DNA of 64,000 nucleotides, from the NCBI GenBank assembly GCA_002692855.1, contig NZMJ01000032.1, forward strand, positions 102,290 to 166,289, read 5' to 3'. The first letter of the stretch is position 1; each line of letters opens with the position of its first letter. The DNA is from Maricaulis sp. Its GTDB lineage: Bacteria > Pseudomonadota > Alphaproteobacteria > Caulobacterales > Maricaulaceae. The notes under the pieces are model-generated. The model was given only the letters and a program-made list of their open reading frames with translations, was not told the origin of the DNA and did no database searches. The translations under genes were made by a program, and so were the position numbers. This document shows positions 53,154-62,729 of the stretch, piece by piece.

Positions 53154-54079
53154 TTCGAGGCTCCCTCAAGGATGGCGTCAAACTCGGCGCAGGCCCTGAC
53201 AGGGTCAAGGTCCGTGATGCGAGGCCAGTCACCACACTGGTTGCGGAACCAGGTATATTGCCGCTTGGCGTAACGACGGCTCTCGCGCTTGGCGTACTCC
53301 GCCGCTTCGGCCTGCGTCATTTCACCTTTTTGCGAGGCGATCAGGTGGGGCACGCCCAATGCCTTCATCGCGGGCAAATTCGGCTCGAGTCCCCGTGCGG
53401 CAATGGCAGCGACTTCCTCGACGGCGCCACTGGCGAGCATCCGGTCAAAACGCTGGTCGATCCGCGCATAGAGCGCCTTGCGGTCGGGCTCGATGACGAC
53501 ACCGCGCCAGTCGTCCGGACCGAGCAGCGGGCGTGTTGCAGCATGGAAGGACGACAGGGGTTTGCCTGTCGCCAGTCCCACTTCCACGATCCGGCGCAAT
53601 CGCTGTGTATCGCTGCCGAGCGCACGTGCTGCGCCTTCAGGATCGTGGCGTTCCGCCTCGGCGCGCAGAATGTCTGGGCCCAGTTGCGAGATCCGCTCGG
53701 CTTCCAGCGCCGCTCCGGGTGCGATGTCGGGCACATCGGCGAGGCCGGCTGTCAAAGCATTGAAATACAGACCGGTTCCACCCACCAGGATCGGCGTGTT
53801 TCCGCGCGCCTGAATGGCCTGGATCGTCTCCATCGCCTCGCGCGCCCACCACCCGACCGAGGCCCGTTCTGAAGCGTCGATGACGCCGAACAAATGGTGA
53901 GGCGCACGGGCTTGCTCGACCGCGTCGGGCGCCGCCGACAGGATCGGCAGATCGGCATAGATCTGCATCGAGTCCGCGTTGACAATTTCCCCCTCAAGCC
54001 GGTGCGCGGCATGAAGCGCCAGGGCTGTCTTGCCGGAGGCCGTCGGACCGGCGATCAGCCAGACCGGCCGGGACGTCAC
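53150..54079 (-). CDS. miaA: tRNA dimethylallyltransferase
   Basis: 309 residues. The P-loop is GPTASGKT at 11-18; other signatures are EIVNADSMQIYADLPI, HHLFGVIDA, and TPILVGGTGLYFNAL. The enzyme prenylates A37 of tRNAs reading UNN codons. It starts with GTG and overlaps degP by four bases. In several alphaproteobacteria miaA is followed by ilvB-ilvH-ilvC; here only a KARI homologue follows. Confidence 0.96.
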   Translation of the reverse strand: MTSRPVWLIAGPTASGKTALALHAAHRLEGEIVNADSMQIYADLPILSAAPDAVEQARAPHHLFGVIDASERASVGWWAREAMETIQAIQARGNTPILVGGTGLYFNALTAGLADVPDIAPGAALEAERISQLGPDILRAEAERHDPEGAARALGSDTQRLRRIVEVGLATGKPLSSFHAATRPLLGPDDWRGVVIEPDRKALYARIDQRFDRMLASGAVEEVAAIAARGLEPNLPAMKALGVPHLIASQKGEMTQAEAAEYAKRESRRYAKRQYTWFRNQCGDWPRITDLDPVRACAEFDAILEGASK

Positions 54080-55461
54080 GGCCGGACGGATTGCAGGACG
54101 AACTGGCCGTTGCGGTTGAGGACCAGGAGGATTTCACCCGAGCCCGAGGCTTGCTCGACAACATTGCGGACCTCGGTAATCGACGTCACCGGGCTCCACG
54201 CAATCTCCTCGATCACGTCGCCAGGACGGACCTTTCCTGCAGCATCGCTTTCAGGGTCGACCGCCGTCACGAGCACGCCATTGGCGTCCGGGTGGACCCG
54301 GTAGCGGCGGCGCGAAGCCTGGTCGAGCGGGGCAAGGGTCAGCCCCAGCACTGTTTCGAGATCAGGCTGCGGCGCGGCCGGAGTCTGGCGCGCCGGAGCG
54401 GCGGGGGCGCCGTCTTCCTGCAACTGGCCGACGGTGGCGCGGATGGTCATGTTCTCGCCGCGGCGACGCAGCGCGATGACGACCTCGCGCTCAGCCTCGG
54501 TTTCCGCGACCATTCGGGGCAGCGAGCGGCTGTCAGGCACTTCGCGGCCATCAAACCGCAAGATGAGGTCGCCCGTCTCTATTCCGGCCCGGTCAGCCGG
54601 ACCGTCGGCTTCCACCCGGCTGATGATCGCGCCGCGCGGTGCCGTCAGGCCCAGCGCCGGCGCCATGCCGGACGTCACGGGCTGAACAGAAACCCCCAGC
54701 CATCCGCGGCGCGTCGCGCCGTATTCGAGCAACTGGTCCACAACGTGTCGGGCGAGGTTTGACGGGATCGAAAAGCTGATGCCGACACTGGCACCGGTTG
54801 GCGAATAGATCGCGGTATTCACGGCAACCACGTCGCCGTCGAGGTCAAACAGGGGGCCGCCGGAATTGCCGCGATTGATCGCGACATCGGTCTGGATGTA
54901 GTCGTCATACCGCCCGCCAATCTCTCGGCCACGCGCGGAAATCACGCCCGCCGTCAGGGAACCGCCAAGGCCGAAGGGATTGCCGATGGCGATCACCCAG
55001 TCACCGACGCGCGCCTGATCGGAATTGCCGAAGTCGACATGCGGGAAAGGCTCGCTGCCCTGGATACGCAGGACCGCCAGATCGGTTGCCGGATCGCGGC
55101 CCACCAGTTCCGCCGGGAAGGTGCGGCCATCGGCCAGCGTCACCTCGACCTGATCGGCGTCCTCGATGACGTGGTTGTTGGTCACCACGATGCCTTCGGG
55201 ATCGATGATAAAGCCCGACCCCAGCGAATTGGCGATGCGCGGCGCATCGCCGAACAATTCGTTGAAGCGCTCCAGCGGCGAACCTTCCGGAAAATCGGGC
55301 ATGCCCGATTCGCCCGACGCAATCCGCTGGGCGGCCGAGATGTTCACGACTGCGGGTGAAAGCTGTTCTGCCAGATCGGCAAAGCCTTCGGCAGGAAAAC
55401 GCTGGGCAGAGGCCGGGGCCACCACCACGATCAAGGCAAACAATGCTGTCAGCAGGCGCAT
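54076..55461 (-). CDS. DegP/Do-type periplasmic serine protease
   Basis: 461 residues with a signal peptide ending VVAPASAQ. The triad is H97 (VTNNHVIE), D127 (PATDLAVL) and S200 (INRGNSGGPL). Two PDZ domains follow, about 265-350 and 375-455. It degrades or refolds damaged envelope proteins. The ATG at 55461 is chosen because the signal peptide begins there; the frame extends to 55626 but overlaps DUF2065. It is downstream of hflK-hflC-DUF2065. Confidence 0.93.
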   Translation of the reverse strand: MRLLTALFALIVVVAPASAQRFPAEGFADLAEQLSPAVVNISAAQRIASGESGMPDFPEGSPLERFNELFGDAPRIANSLGSGFIIDPEGIVVTNNHVIEDADQVEVTLADGRTFPAELVGRDPATDLAVLRIQGSEPFPHVDFGNSDQARVGDWVIAIGNPFGLGGSLTAGVISARGREIGGRYDDYIQTDVAINRGNSGGPLFDLDGDVVAVNTAIYSPTGASVGISFSIPSNLARHVVDQLLEYGATRRGWLGVSVQPVTSGMAPALGLTAPRGAIISRVEADGPADRAGIETGDLILRFDGREVPDSRSLPRMVAETEAEREVVIALRRRGENMTIRATVGQLQEDGAPAAPARQTPAAPQPDLETVLGLTLAPLDQASRRRYRVHPDANGVLVTAVDPESDAAGKVRPGDVIEEIAWSPVTSITEVRNVVEQASGSGEILLVLNRNGQFVLQSVRP

Positions 55462-55576
55462 ACGCTGGGACTCCGGGGCGACGGCGTTAACTCTTGTGAC
55501 AACGTCTATAAGCCGTTTTCCGCGCTGCACCCAAGACCAAGAATGCGGCAGTGACGCAATCGTCACCTGTCTGACA

Positions 55577-55762
55577 TCACCGCAACACCGCCACGAGGAT
55601 AACGCCGATGGCCAGTGTCGAGACACCGGCCACCCGCAAACCCTGTTCGGGTGTCGAGAGCATCCGCGCCATCAGGCGCTTCATCAGGCCCGGCGCGACG
55701 GCGTAGGCGAGGCCCTCCAGACAGAGGGCCACGCCGACGCCAATCGCCAAAGCTTGCAGCAC
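55577..55762 (-). CDS. DUF2065 small membrane protein
   Basis: 61 residues with two membrane segments (LAIGVGVALCLEGLAYAVAP; RVAGVSTLAIGVILVAVL). The GTG start lies one base after the hflC stop. Proteins of this family are regularly encoded between hflC and a DegP gene; the function is unknown. Confidence 0.88.
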   Translation of the reverse strand: MLQALAIGVGVALCLEGLAYAVAPGLMKRLMARMLSTPEQGLRVAGVSTLAIGVILVAVLR

Positions 55763-55763
55763 G

Positions 55764-56651
55764 TCAGTCCCGGCCGGACTCGCTGCGGAAGTATTCGAAG
55801 AAGTCGCTGTCGGGCGGAACCACGATGGGCGTTCCGCTTCTCAGCGACACTTCATAGGCCCGCATCGTCCGGTAGAAGGCGAAGAATTCCGGATCGCGGC
55901 CATAGGCTTCTGCGTAGATGGCGTTGCGTTCGGCGTCGCCTTCACCCCGGATCCGTTCGGCCGTTGCGCGGCCTTCAGCCCGGATGATGGTCGACTGCCG
56001 GTCGGCATTCGCCTGGATCTCGACCGCGACCTGAGCGCCTTCGGCGCGGATGCGGGCGGCTTCCTGTTCACGTTCCGAGCGCATCCGTTCAAACACGCGC
56101 TCGGCGATTTGCGGCGGCAGGTCGGCGCGCAGGATGCGGACATCGATCACTTCGATACCGAGGTCCTGCGTGTCCACCTGCACTTCGACCGCACGCTGGA
56201 CCTGATCCATCAGGCCCGAACGTTGACCGGAAATGACGTCCGAGGACGGGATCGACGCGATCACGCCGCGCAGGCTGTCGTCCATGATCGAACGCAGGCG
56301 GGCGCGCGCGCCCGATTCATTGCGGACCGTGCGATAGAAGCGCAGCGGGTCAACGATGCGGTAGCGCAGGAAGGCATCAACCACGAGACGTTCCTGGTCG
56401 GCGGCCTGGATTTCCTCGGCTTCCATGTTGAAGTCGATATTGCGGCGGTCGAAATGGATGACATTCGCCACGACCGGCACCTTGAAGTGCAGGCCTTCCT
56501 CGTCGCCATTAGCGTTGATGACCGCGACGGGTTCACCAAACTGGACGACCAGGGCGCTCTGACGCTCGTTGACCGTGTAAACCGACATGGCCAGCGCGAT
56601 GACTGCCGCAACGACAACAATCACACCGACGATTGAAATGATCCGGGTCAT
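55764..56651 (-). CDS. hflC: HflC, FtsH protease modulator
   Basis: 295 residues. One N-terminal membrane segment (IISIVGVIVVVAAVIALAMS) is followed by the SPFH/prohibitin domain and a coiled coil rich in AERIRGEGDAER-type repeats. It forms the large membrane cage around FtsH with HflK. The ATG overlaps the hflK stop by four bases. Confidence 0.96.
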   Translation of the reverse strand: MTRIISIVGVIVVVAAVIALAMSVYTVNERQSALVVQFGEPVAVINANGDEEGLHFKVPVVANVIHFDRRNIDFNMEAEEIQAADQERLVVDAFLRYRIVDPLRFYRTVRNESGARARLRSIMDDSLRGVIASIPSSDVISGQRSGLMDQVQRAVEVQVDTQDLGIEVIDVRILRADLPPQIAERVFERMRSEREQEAARIRAEGAQVAVEIQANADRQSTIIRAEGRATAERIRGEGDAERNAIYAEAYGRDPEFFAFYRTMRAYEVSLRSGTPIVVPPDSDFFEYFRSESGRD

Positions 56652-57829
56652 TGATTGTCTCCCCGCGTGGCGCGGTCACGCCCAAGCTGATCCAGCGGCA
56701 GATAGGGGACTGCGCCCCCGTCGCCATCGAGAATGATCAGTTCGGAACGGCCGATCACTTCTTCCATGGTTTCGAGGAACATGCGGCGACGGGTCACTTC
56801 CGGAGCCGCAGCGTATTCCTGGTAGATCGAGACAAAGCGGTCCGCGTCACCGCGGGCCTCGGCCACGCGTGATTCCCGATAGCCCTCGGCTTCCTGGATA
56901 CGCCGGGCTGCTTCACCCCGCGCTTCCGGGAGAACCCGGTTGGAATAGGCGGTGGCATTGAGACGGGCGCGTTCGGCGTCCTGCGCCGCAGCATCGACGT
57001 CACGGAAGGCGTCGATCACCGATTGCGGTGCCTGAGAACGTTGAAGGTTGACCTGAAGCACCTGGATGCCGGCATCATACTCGTCGAGCGTTTCCTGCAT
57101 CACCTGGCGGGTCCGCTGGGACACTTCCGCACGGGCCGTGGTGATGATGGGCTGGAGATCGCTGGTGCCGACAACTTCGCGGATGGCACTTTCAGCCACC
57201 GCGCGAACGGTCGCCTCGGGCTCGCGCACGTTGAACATGTAGTCGCGCACGCCGTCGGCATAGGACAAGTCCACGCGCCACTGAACGGTGAAAGCGATGT
57301 CGACGATGTTTTCGTCACGCGTCAGCATCTCGCTCTCGGAGCGGTTGTTGCCGATTTCGATGATGTGCGTCGTGGTGACTTCCGGCAGCTCGACGGTCTC
57401 GATCGGCCAGGGCAGCTTCATGTGAAGGCCCGGCGTGGTCGTGCGGACGTAGTTTCCGAAACGCAGGACGACACCGGCTTCGCTGGGCTCGACCTGATAG
57501 ACAGCGCGGCCCGGCCAGACGATGACCGCAAAGCCGATCAGTCCGGCGACGATCAGCGTACCGACGAGGCTGGAACGGCCACCGCCGTCTCCGCCGGAAC
57601 CTCCGCCACCACTGCGGCGGCCACGGCCTCCGCCAAACATCCGCGAAATGCTGGCCTGCATGCGTTCCACCAATTCGTCGAGATCCGGCGGTTCCTGATT
57701 GTTGCCGCCACCACCCTGGCCGCCGGGACGGCCCCAGGGGTTGTTGTTCCGGTTGCCGCCGCCGCCACTGGAGCCCGAGCCCCAAGGTCCGCCGTTGCCG
57801 CCACCGCCTGAATTTTCATTCCAAGGCAT
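56648..57829 (-). CDS. hflK: HflK, FtsH protease modulator
   Basis: 393 residues. A Gly/Asn-rich N-terminal tail of about 80 residues (GSSGGGGNRNNNPWGRPGG) precedes the membrane segment (LVGTLIVAGLIGFAVIVWPG), SPFH domain and coiled coil with GDADRFVSIYQEY. The glycine-rich tail is usual for HflK. It partners with HflC immediately downstream. Confidence 0.96.
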   Translation of the reverse strand: MPWNENSGGGGNGGPWGSGSSGGGGNRNNNPWGRPGGQGGGGNNQEPPDLDELVERMQASISRMFGGGRGRRSGGGGSGGDGGGRSSLVGTLIVAGLIGFAVIVWPGRAVYQVEPSEAGVVLRFGNYVRTTTPGLHMKLPWPIETVELPEVTTTHIIEIGNNRSESEMLTRDENIVDIAFTVQWRVDLSYADGVRDYMFNVREPEATVRAVAESAIREVVGTSDLQPIITTARAEVSQRTRQVMQETLDEYDAGIQVLQVNLQRSQAPQSVIDAFRDVDAAAQDAERARLNATAYSNRVLPEARGEAARRIQEAEGYRESRVAEARGDADRFVSIYQEYAAAPEVTRRRMFLETMEEVIGRSELIILDGDGGAVPYLPLDQLGRDRATRGDNQ

Positions 57830-57939
57830 GCGGGTGTTTCCCTCCCACGGAGCGCGCGTATGCGCGCCTCTTCACTGATTGAATATCTTGGGTCCGGGGC
57901 GTAGCGGTTCAAGCGGGACGGGGCAAGGGGTGCGTCCCC

Positions 57940-58449
57940 CTATCGCCGCTCCAGCGTCCGGACGGTGAAGGCGTGATCATCGCCCTCGCCGGCCTGATGA
58001 TAGTCGGCGCGGACCTCGGACCAAAGTGCCGGATCGAGGGCCGGAAAAACGGCGTCCCCGTCAGGATCCGCTTCAACTTCAGTGATGTAGAGCCGGTCTG
58101 CGCGATCAAGCGTCGCGGCATAGATCTGCGCACCGCCGATGACACAGACCTCTTCAACCCCGTCAGCGGCGGCCTGTTCGCATGCACGATCCAGTGCGGC
58201 ATTCACAGTGGAACAGACCTCGGCGCCTTCAGCTGCCAATCCGTCCTGCCGTGTGACCACGAGATTCAACCGCCCGGGCAGCGGCTTGCGCGGCAGGCTC
58301 TCCCAGGTCTTGCGCCCCATGACGATGGGTTTGCCCATCGTGATCGCCTTGAAGAAGGCCATGTCGGATTTCAGCCGCCAGGGCAGATCGCCGTCGCGGC
58401 CGATCACGCCGTTGCGGGCCCGTGCGACGACAAGGGCGATGCGGATCAT
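57940..58449 (-). CDS. folA: Dihydrofolate reductase
   Basis: 169 residues. Typical elements: [20 protein letters not shown] with the catalytic acidic residue nearby, [20 protein letters not shown], and [14 protein letters not shown]. It regenerates tetrahydrofolate oxidised by the thymidylate synthase encoded directly upstream, with which it overlaps by four bases. Confidence 0.96.
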   Translation of the reverse strand: MIRIALVVARARNGVIGRDGDLPWRLKSDMAFFKAITMGKPIVMGRKTWESLPRKPLPGRLNLVVTRQDGLAAEGAEVCSTVNAALDRACEQAAADGVEEVCVIGGAQIYAATLDRADRLYITEVEADPDGDAVFPALDPALWSEVRADYHQAGEGDDHAFTVRTLERR

Positions 58450-59300
58450 ACCGCGACGGGCGCCCGGATGGCCGGGTCGGGGTCATACCCCTCGATCTCC
58501 ACGTCCTCGTATTCGAAAGCGAAGAGGTCCGTCCGGCCGGGATTGAGCTTCAGGCGCGGCAAGGCGCGGGGCGTACGCGACAGCTGTTCGCGAACCTGGT
58601 CCATATGGTTCGTATAGATGTGCGCGTCGCCGAAAGTGTGGACGAAATCGCCCGGCTCCAGCCCCGTCACCTGCGCGACCATGCAGGTCAGCAGCGCATA
58701 GGAGGCGATGTTGAAGGGTACGCCGAGGAACATGTCCGCCGAGCGCTGATAGAGCTGGCAGGACAGTCGGCCATTGGACACGTTGAACTGGTAGAGCGTG
58801 TGGCAGGGCGGCAGCGCCATATTGGGCACGTCCGCCGGGTTCCAGCCCGAGACGATCAGGCGGCGCGAGGCCGGATTGGTCCGGATCTGGTCGAGAATGC
58901 CGGAAAGCTGGTCGATTTCCGTGCCGTCCGGTCCCTGCCAGCGGCGCCACTGCTTGCCGTAAACCGGGCCCAGGTCACCGGCCTCGTCAGCCCACTCGTC
59001 CCAGATCGTCACCCCGCGTTCCTGAAGCCAGCGGACATTCGTCTCGCCGCGCAGGAACCAGAGAAGCTCGATGGCGATGGATTTGAAGTGAACCTTCTTG
59101 GTCGTCAGGAGCGGAAAGCCTTCCGCCAGGTCACAGCGCATCTGGCGCCCGAAGACCGACAGCGTGCCGACACCGGTCCGGTCATCCTGACGTTCGCCAT
59201 GCTCCAGAATGTCGCGAAGCAGATCGAGATAGGCGGATTCAACCGCCGAACCGCCACCTTGGCGGGCAGGCAGTTCGTGAATGCGTGCTGGTTCTCCCAT
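58446..59300 (-). CDS. thyA: Thymidylate synthase
   Basis: 284 residues. The catalytic cysteine is C166 in [29 protein letters not shown] and [16 protein letters not shown] are conserved. It methylates dUMP to dTMP with methylene-tetrahydrofolate. The ATG at 59300 is preferred because AGGAAAG lies nine bases upstream; starts at 59309 and 59330 are less likely. It heads a nine-gene operon that runs to the KARI homologue. Confidence 0.96.
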   Translation of the reverse strand: MGEPARIHELPARQGGGSAVESAYLDLLRDILEHGERQDDRTGVGTLSVFGRQMRCDLAEGFPLLTTKKVHFKSIAIELLWFLRGETNVRWLQERGVTIWDEWADEAGDLGPVYGKQWRRWQGPDGTEIDQLSGILDQIRTNPASRRLIVSGWNPADVPNMALPPCHTLYQFNVSNGRLSCQLYQRSADMFLGVPFNIASYALLTCMVAQVTGLEPGDFVHTFGDAHIYTNHMDQVREQLSRTPRALPRLKLNPGRTDLFAFEYEDVEIEGYDPDPAIRAPVAV

Positions 59301-59405
59301 GCGAAGCATCTTTCCTGCGATTCGGTGCAAAGGCGATTCTCCCCCGCACCGGTTTCCACAAGATTGTCAGGATGCGGGGCCGCCGCCGAACACGCGGATG
59401 TGAAC

Positions 59406-59467
59406 GATTTTCGCTTGCGCCCCGCCGGGTTTCGGATAGTTTGTCAAAATCGGAACATTTAGGGAAC
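59406..59467 (+). repeat. 62-bp direct repeat, copy 1
   Basis: Matches 60036-60097 at 60 of 62 positions (differences at 59424 and 59461). It runs from GATTTTCGCTTGCGCC to GGGAAC and ends 10 bases before the ATG of the small membrane protein gene. It contains upstream-region sequence and a ribosome-binding-like GGGAAC. Confidence 0.92.
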
Positions 59468-59477
59468 TTACTGGCGA

Positions 59478-60029
59478 ATGGGCGAAAGGAACGAGCAAGT
59501 CAGGGATGTCGTTCAACACTTCCTAGAAGACTCCGCCGTAATTCGACGAAAATGGACATTTTCGCTCGTCGTAGGCTGTGCGGGAGGCATGATTGCACTC
59601 GCATCCCTCGCTTCGAGTTTGCCAAGCCCAGAATACGCTTTCAGGCTGTTTGTGCCATCGCTTTGGATTTTCTTGCTAGGAATCGCGAGTGCGACCGCGA
59701 GTATGCCCATCGCAGCTTTGTACTCTGGCAGCACTGGAACGCACTACGCTGAGGCTAGAAATCGAGAATCCTTTTTCTCCGCTGCGAGAAAAATACCGCC
59801 GGCTATTAGTGCTCCGGCCAGGCTCGCCGACGAAGAAAACGCTCGCCGAGACGACTTATTGGAAAAAGGGAACGAGGCTCACAAAAGAGCTGAATCTGCC
59901 TGGCGAACTCGACAAGTATGCTCGGTGTTGCATTGGGTTTTAGCTGTAATCTCAGCTGGCTGCTTCGTCATCGGCGTCGCGATCCCCCTCGCCCATGTCA
60001 GCTTTGGCGGCGGACTCACTCCTAGCTAA
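59478..60029 (+). CDS. Small membrane protein of unknown function, between 62-bp repeats
   Basis: 183 residues with three membrane segments, about 25-46 (FSLVVGCAGGMIALASLASS), 56-78 (LFVPSLWIFLLGIASATASM) and 150-172 (HWVLAVISAGCFVIGVAIPL), and a charged cytosolic stretch between the second and third (ADEENARRDDLLEKGNEAHK). No family is recognised. Its codon use is more AT-rich than its neighbours. It occupies nearly all of the space between two copies of a 62-bp sequence, suggesting it arrived with a duplication of the next gene's upstream region. Confidence 0.65.
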   Translation: MGERNEQVRDVVQHFLEDSAVIRRKWTFSLVVGCAGGMIALASLASSLPSPEYAFRLFVPSLWIFLLGIASATASMPIAALYSGSTGTHYAEARNRESFFSAARKIPPAISAPARLADEENARRDDLLEKGNEAHKRAESAWRTRQVCSVLHWVLAVISAGCFVIGVAIPLAHVSFGGGLTPS

Positions 60030-60035
60030 TGGCTA

Positions 60036-60097
60036 GATTTTCGCTTGCGCCCCACCGGGTTTCGGATAGTTTGTCAAAATCGGAACATTTGGGGAAC
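60036..60097 (+). repeat. 62-bp direct repeat, copy 2
   Basis: Second copy of 59406-59467, offset 630 bases. It ends with GGGGAAC, which is the ribosome-binding site of the VOC gene starting at 60102, so this copy looks like the original upstream region. Confidence 0.92.
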
Positions 60098-60101
60098 AGC
60101 A

Positions 60102-60473
60102 ATGCTTGGATATGTCACGGTCGGCACGAATGACCTGAAACATGCGGGTGAATTTTACGACAAGATCTGCGCCGAATTCGGTGTGGGACGGATGATGGAT
60201 TTCGACACCTTCATCGCCTGGGGCACGCCCGGCGGCGGGTGCGGCATCGCCGCCACCAAGCCCTTTGATGGCCAGCCGGCCACGGTCGGCAATGGTGTTA
60301 TGGCCGCCTTCCAGGCCGACTCCAAGGAGCAGGTCGACAAGGTTTATGCGCTCGCCATCAGCCTCGGCGCGAAGGACGAAGGTCCGGCCGGTCCGCGCGG
60401 CGACACATTCTATGCCGGCTATTTCCGCGATCCGGACGGTAACAAGCTGAACGTCTTCACCATGACCGGCTAG
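60102..60473 (+). CDS. VOC-superfamily (glyoxalase-like) protein
   Basis: 123 residues with the beta-alpha-beta-beta-beta pattern: MLGYVTVGTNDLKHAGEFYD at the N-terminus and FYAGYFRDPDGNKLNVFTM at the C-terminus, as in lactoylglutathione-lyase-like proteins. One or two metal ligands may be missing, so an enzymatic role is unsure. The ATG has GGGGAAC four bases upstream. Confidence 0.88.
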   Translation: MLGYVTVGTNDLKHAGEFYDKICAEFGVGRMMDFDTFIAWGTPGGGCGIAATKPFDGQPATVGNGVMAAFQADSKEQVDKVYALAISLGAKDEGPAGPRGDTFYAGYFRDPDGNKLNVFTMTG

Positions 60474-60568
60474 CCCTATCCCCCTGCTGCCGTTCATTAA
60501 AGCGGACGACGCGCCGAAAGGGTGCTAGGACGTCCGCAACGTGATCGGCAGCACTTGGGGGGAGCCAC

Positions 60569-62662
60569 ATGGACCGGTTTGCAACGAAAATCCTGACGGG
60601 ATGCCTGTTTCTGGCGCTGACCAGCTGCGGCCAGCCTTCCGAAACCGACTCCGCAGCCGTCACGGAAGATACTGCGGCGGCCAGCACCGGAACGTCCTCT
60701 CCCGAGGCGACCCAGTTCACCGTCCTCGTCGGCGGAACCGAGATCGGCGGCATGACCGTCACGCATACCGAGGACGGCTACACGGTCGACTACGAATACC
60801 GCAACAATGGCCGTGGCCCGACGCTGGCAGAGGATATCGGCCTTGACGATGCCGGCCTGCCATCGCGCTGGACGATTGAAGGCGCGACGACCTTCGGCAA
60901 TCCGGTCGATGAGCGTTTCGAGTTGATCGACAGCGAGGCGCAGTGGACCGACTCCACGGGCAGCACCCAGCTACTTCCCGCCGAACCCGCCTTCTACGTC
61001 CCGAACGATACCAGCCCCTACTGGTTGGCGATTGCGGCGCGCGCCCTGCTGGACACGGCGGACGCCACCCTGCCCGCCTTGCCCGGCGGTACGCTGCAAC
61101 TGACCGAGATCGACCGGATCTCGGTCACCAGCGGCGAGACCAGCCGCAACGCCACCGTTCATGCCCTGTCGGGCATCAGCCTCAACCCGACCTATTTCCT
61201 GATGGACGGGCGCGCTTTCGTGGCGCTGATCACCCCGCGCTTCACCGTGATCGAGGCCGGCTATGAAGCCGAGGACGAGCGCCTGCGCGAGCTCGCGGCC
61301 CAGTATGGCGCTGATCGGTTTGCCGAAATCCAGTCGCGCGTCACGCAAGACCATGACGGTCCGGTCCGGATAAGGAATGTCCGGGTGTTTGATCCGGCCA
61401 CGCAGTCGCTGGGTGAACCGGTCTCGGTGCTCGTCGACGGCAATCGAATCGCCGCCATCGAAGGCGCCGATGCGGCTCCGGCCCCCGGCGAGATGGTGAT
61501 CGAGGGCGGCGGCGGATCGCTGATCCCCGGCCTGACCGACATGCACGCCCACCTTGGCGAACAGGCTGCCTTCCTGAACATCGCCGCCGGTGTCACCAGC
61601 GTTCGCGACATGGGCAATGACAATGATGTCCTGTCCGCCCTGATCGAACGCATCGAGTCCGGCGAGATCGCCGGACCGCGTGTCACGCGCAGCGGCTTCA
61701 TCGAGGGGCGCAGCCCGTTCAGCTCGAACAATGGTGACCTGGTCGAAACCCAGGACGAGGCGGTCGCGGCGGTCGAGTCCTATGCCGAGCGCGGCGATTT
61801 CTTCCAGATCAAGATCTACAACAGCATGAACCCGGAATGGGTGCCCGCGATGATCGAGGCGGCCCATGCGGCGGGCCTGCGCGTGGCCGGCCATGTCCCG
61901 GCCTTCACCAATGCCGATGCGATGATCGCCGCCGGCTATGACGAGCTGACCCATATCAACCAGATCATGCTGGGCTGGGTGCTGGAACCGGGCGAGGACA
62001 CGCGGACCCTTCTACGCTTGACGGCCTTGCGCCGCCTGCCGGCGCTCGACCTCGACAGCGCACCAGTCCAGGCGACGCTCGATGCGATGGCGGAGCGCGG
62101 GGTTGCGCACGACCCGACGCTGGCGATCCATGAAGCCCTGCTGCTGTCGCGCAACGGCACGGTCTCGCCCGGCACGGTCGACTACATCGACCACATGCCG
62201 GTCGACCAGCAGCGCAGTGCCCGAAGCGCATGGGCCGACATCGCCACGCCCGAAGATGACGCGAATTATCGCGGCGCCTTTGACCAGATCATCGCCACCG
62301 CGCGCATGATGCACGAACGGGGCATCTTCCTGGTTCCGGGCACGGACATGGGCGGCTCCTTCACGCTCCACCGCGAGCTGGAACTCTATCAGCAGGTCGG
62401 CATCACGCCGGGCGAAATCCTGGCCTGGGCAACGCAGGGCATGGCCGACTATCTGGGTCGGGGCGACGAGCTTGGCTCGATCGAACCGGGCAAGCTCGCC
62501 GACTTCTTCCTCGTTGCCGGTGATCCGACCGCGGACCTGCGCGAGATCAAGACGATCTCGATGGTGGTGGCCGACGGACGGGTCTATTTCCCGACCGAAA
62601 TCTACCCGGAATTCGGCATTACGCCGTTTACCGGCGTGCCTGAGATGACGTTGGTGGATTGA
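60569..62662 (+). CDS. Exported lipoprotein amidohydrolase
   Basis: 697 residues. The N-terminus has a lipobox (CLFLALTSCGQP). Residues up to about 260 form an unrecognised beta-rich domain; the amidohydrolase barrel follows, with metal-binding HxH in GLTDMHAHLGEQ, the bridging lysine region FFQIKIYNSMN, histidines in GHVPAF and ELTHINQ, and Asp in VPGTDMGG. The type is similar to periplasmic imidazolonepropionase-like or dipeptidase-like amidohydrolases. The substrate is unknown. Confidence 0.87.
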   Translation: MDRFATKILTGCLFLALTSCGQPSETDSAAVTEDTAAASTGTSSPEATQFTVLVGGTEIGGMTVTHTEDGYTVDYEYRNNGRGPTLAEDIGLDDAGLPSRWTIEGATTFGNPVDERFELIDSEAQWTDSTGSTQLLPAEPAFYVPNDTSPYWLAIAARALLDTADATLPALPGGTLQLTEIDRISVTSGETSRNATVHALSGISLNPTYFLMDGRAFVALITPRFTVIEAGYEAEDERLRELAAQYGADRFAEIQSRVTQDHDGPVRIRNVRVFDPATQSLGEPVSVLVDGNRIAAIEGADAAPAPGEMVIEGGGGSLIPGLTDMHAHLGEQAAFLNIAAGVTSVRDMGNDNDVLSALIERIESGEIAGPRVTRSGFIEGRSPFSSNNGDLVETQDEAVAAVESYAERGDFFQIKIYNSMNPEWVPAMIEAAHAAGLRVAGHVPAFTNADAMIAAGYDELTHINQIMLGWVLEPGEDTRTLLRLTALRRLPALDLDSAPVQATLDAMAERGVAHDPTLAIHEALLLSRNGTVSPGTVDYIDHMPVDQQRSARSAWADIATPEDDANYRGAFDQIIATARMMHERGIFLVPGTDMGGSFTLHRELELYQQVGITPGEILAWATQGMADYLGRGDELGSIEPGKLADFFLVAGDPTADLREIKTISMVVADGRVYFPTEIYPEFGITPFTGVPEMTLVD

Positions 62663-62729
62663 GACTGACCGGGCGGGCGGGGTTTGCAATCACCGACCGC
62701 GCCACTCGTCAGAATGGCGGGACGGGGAT

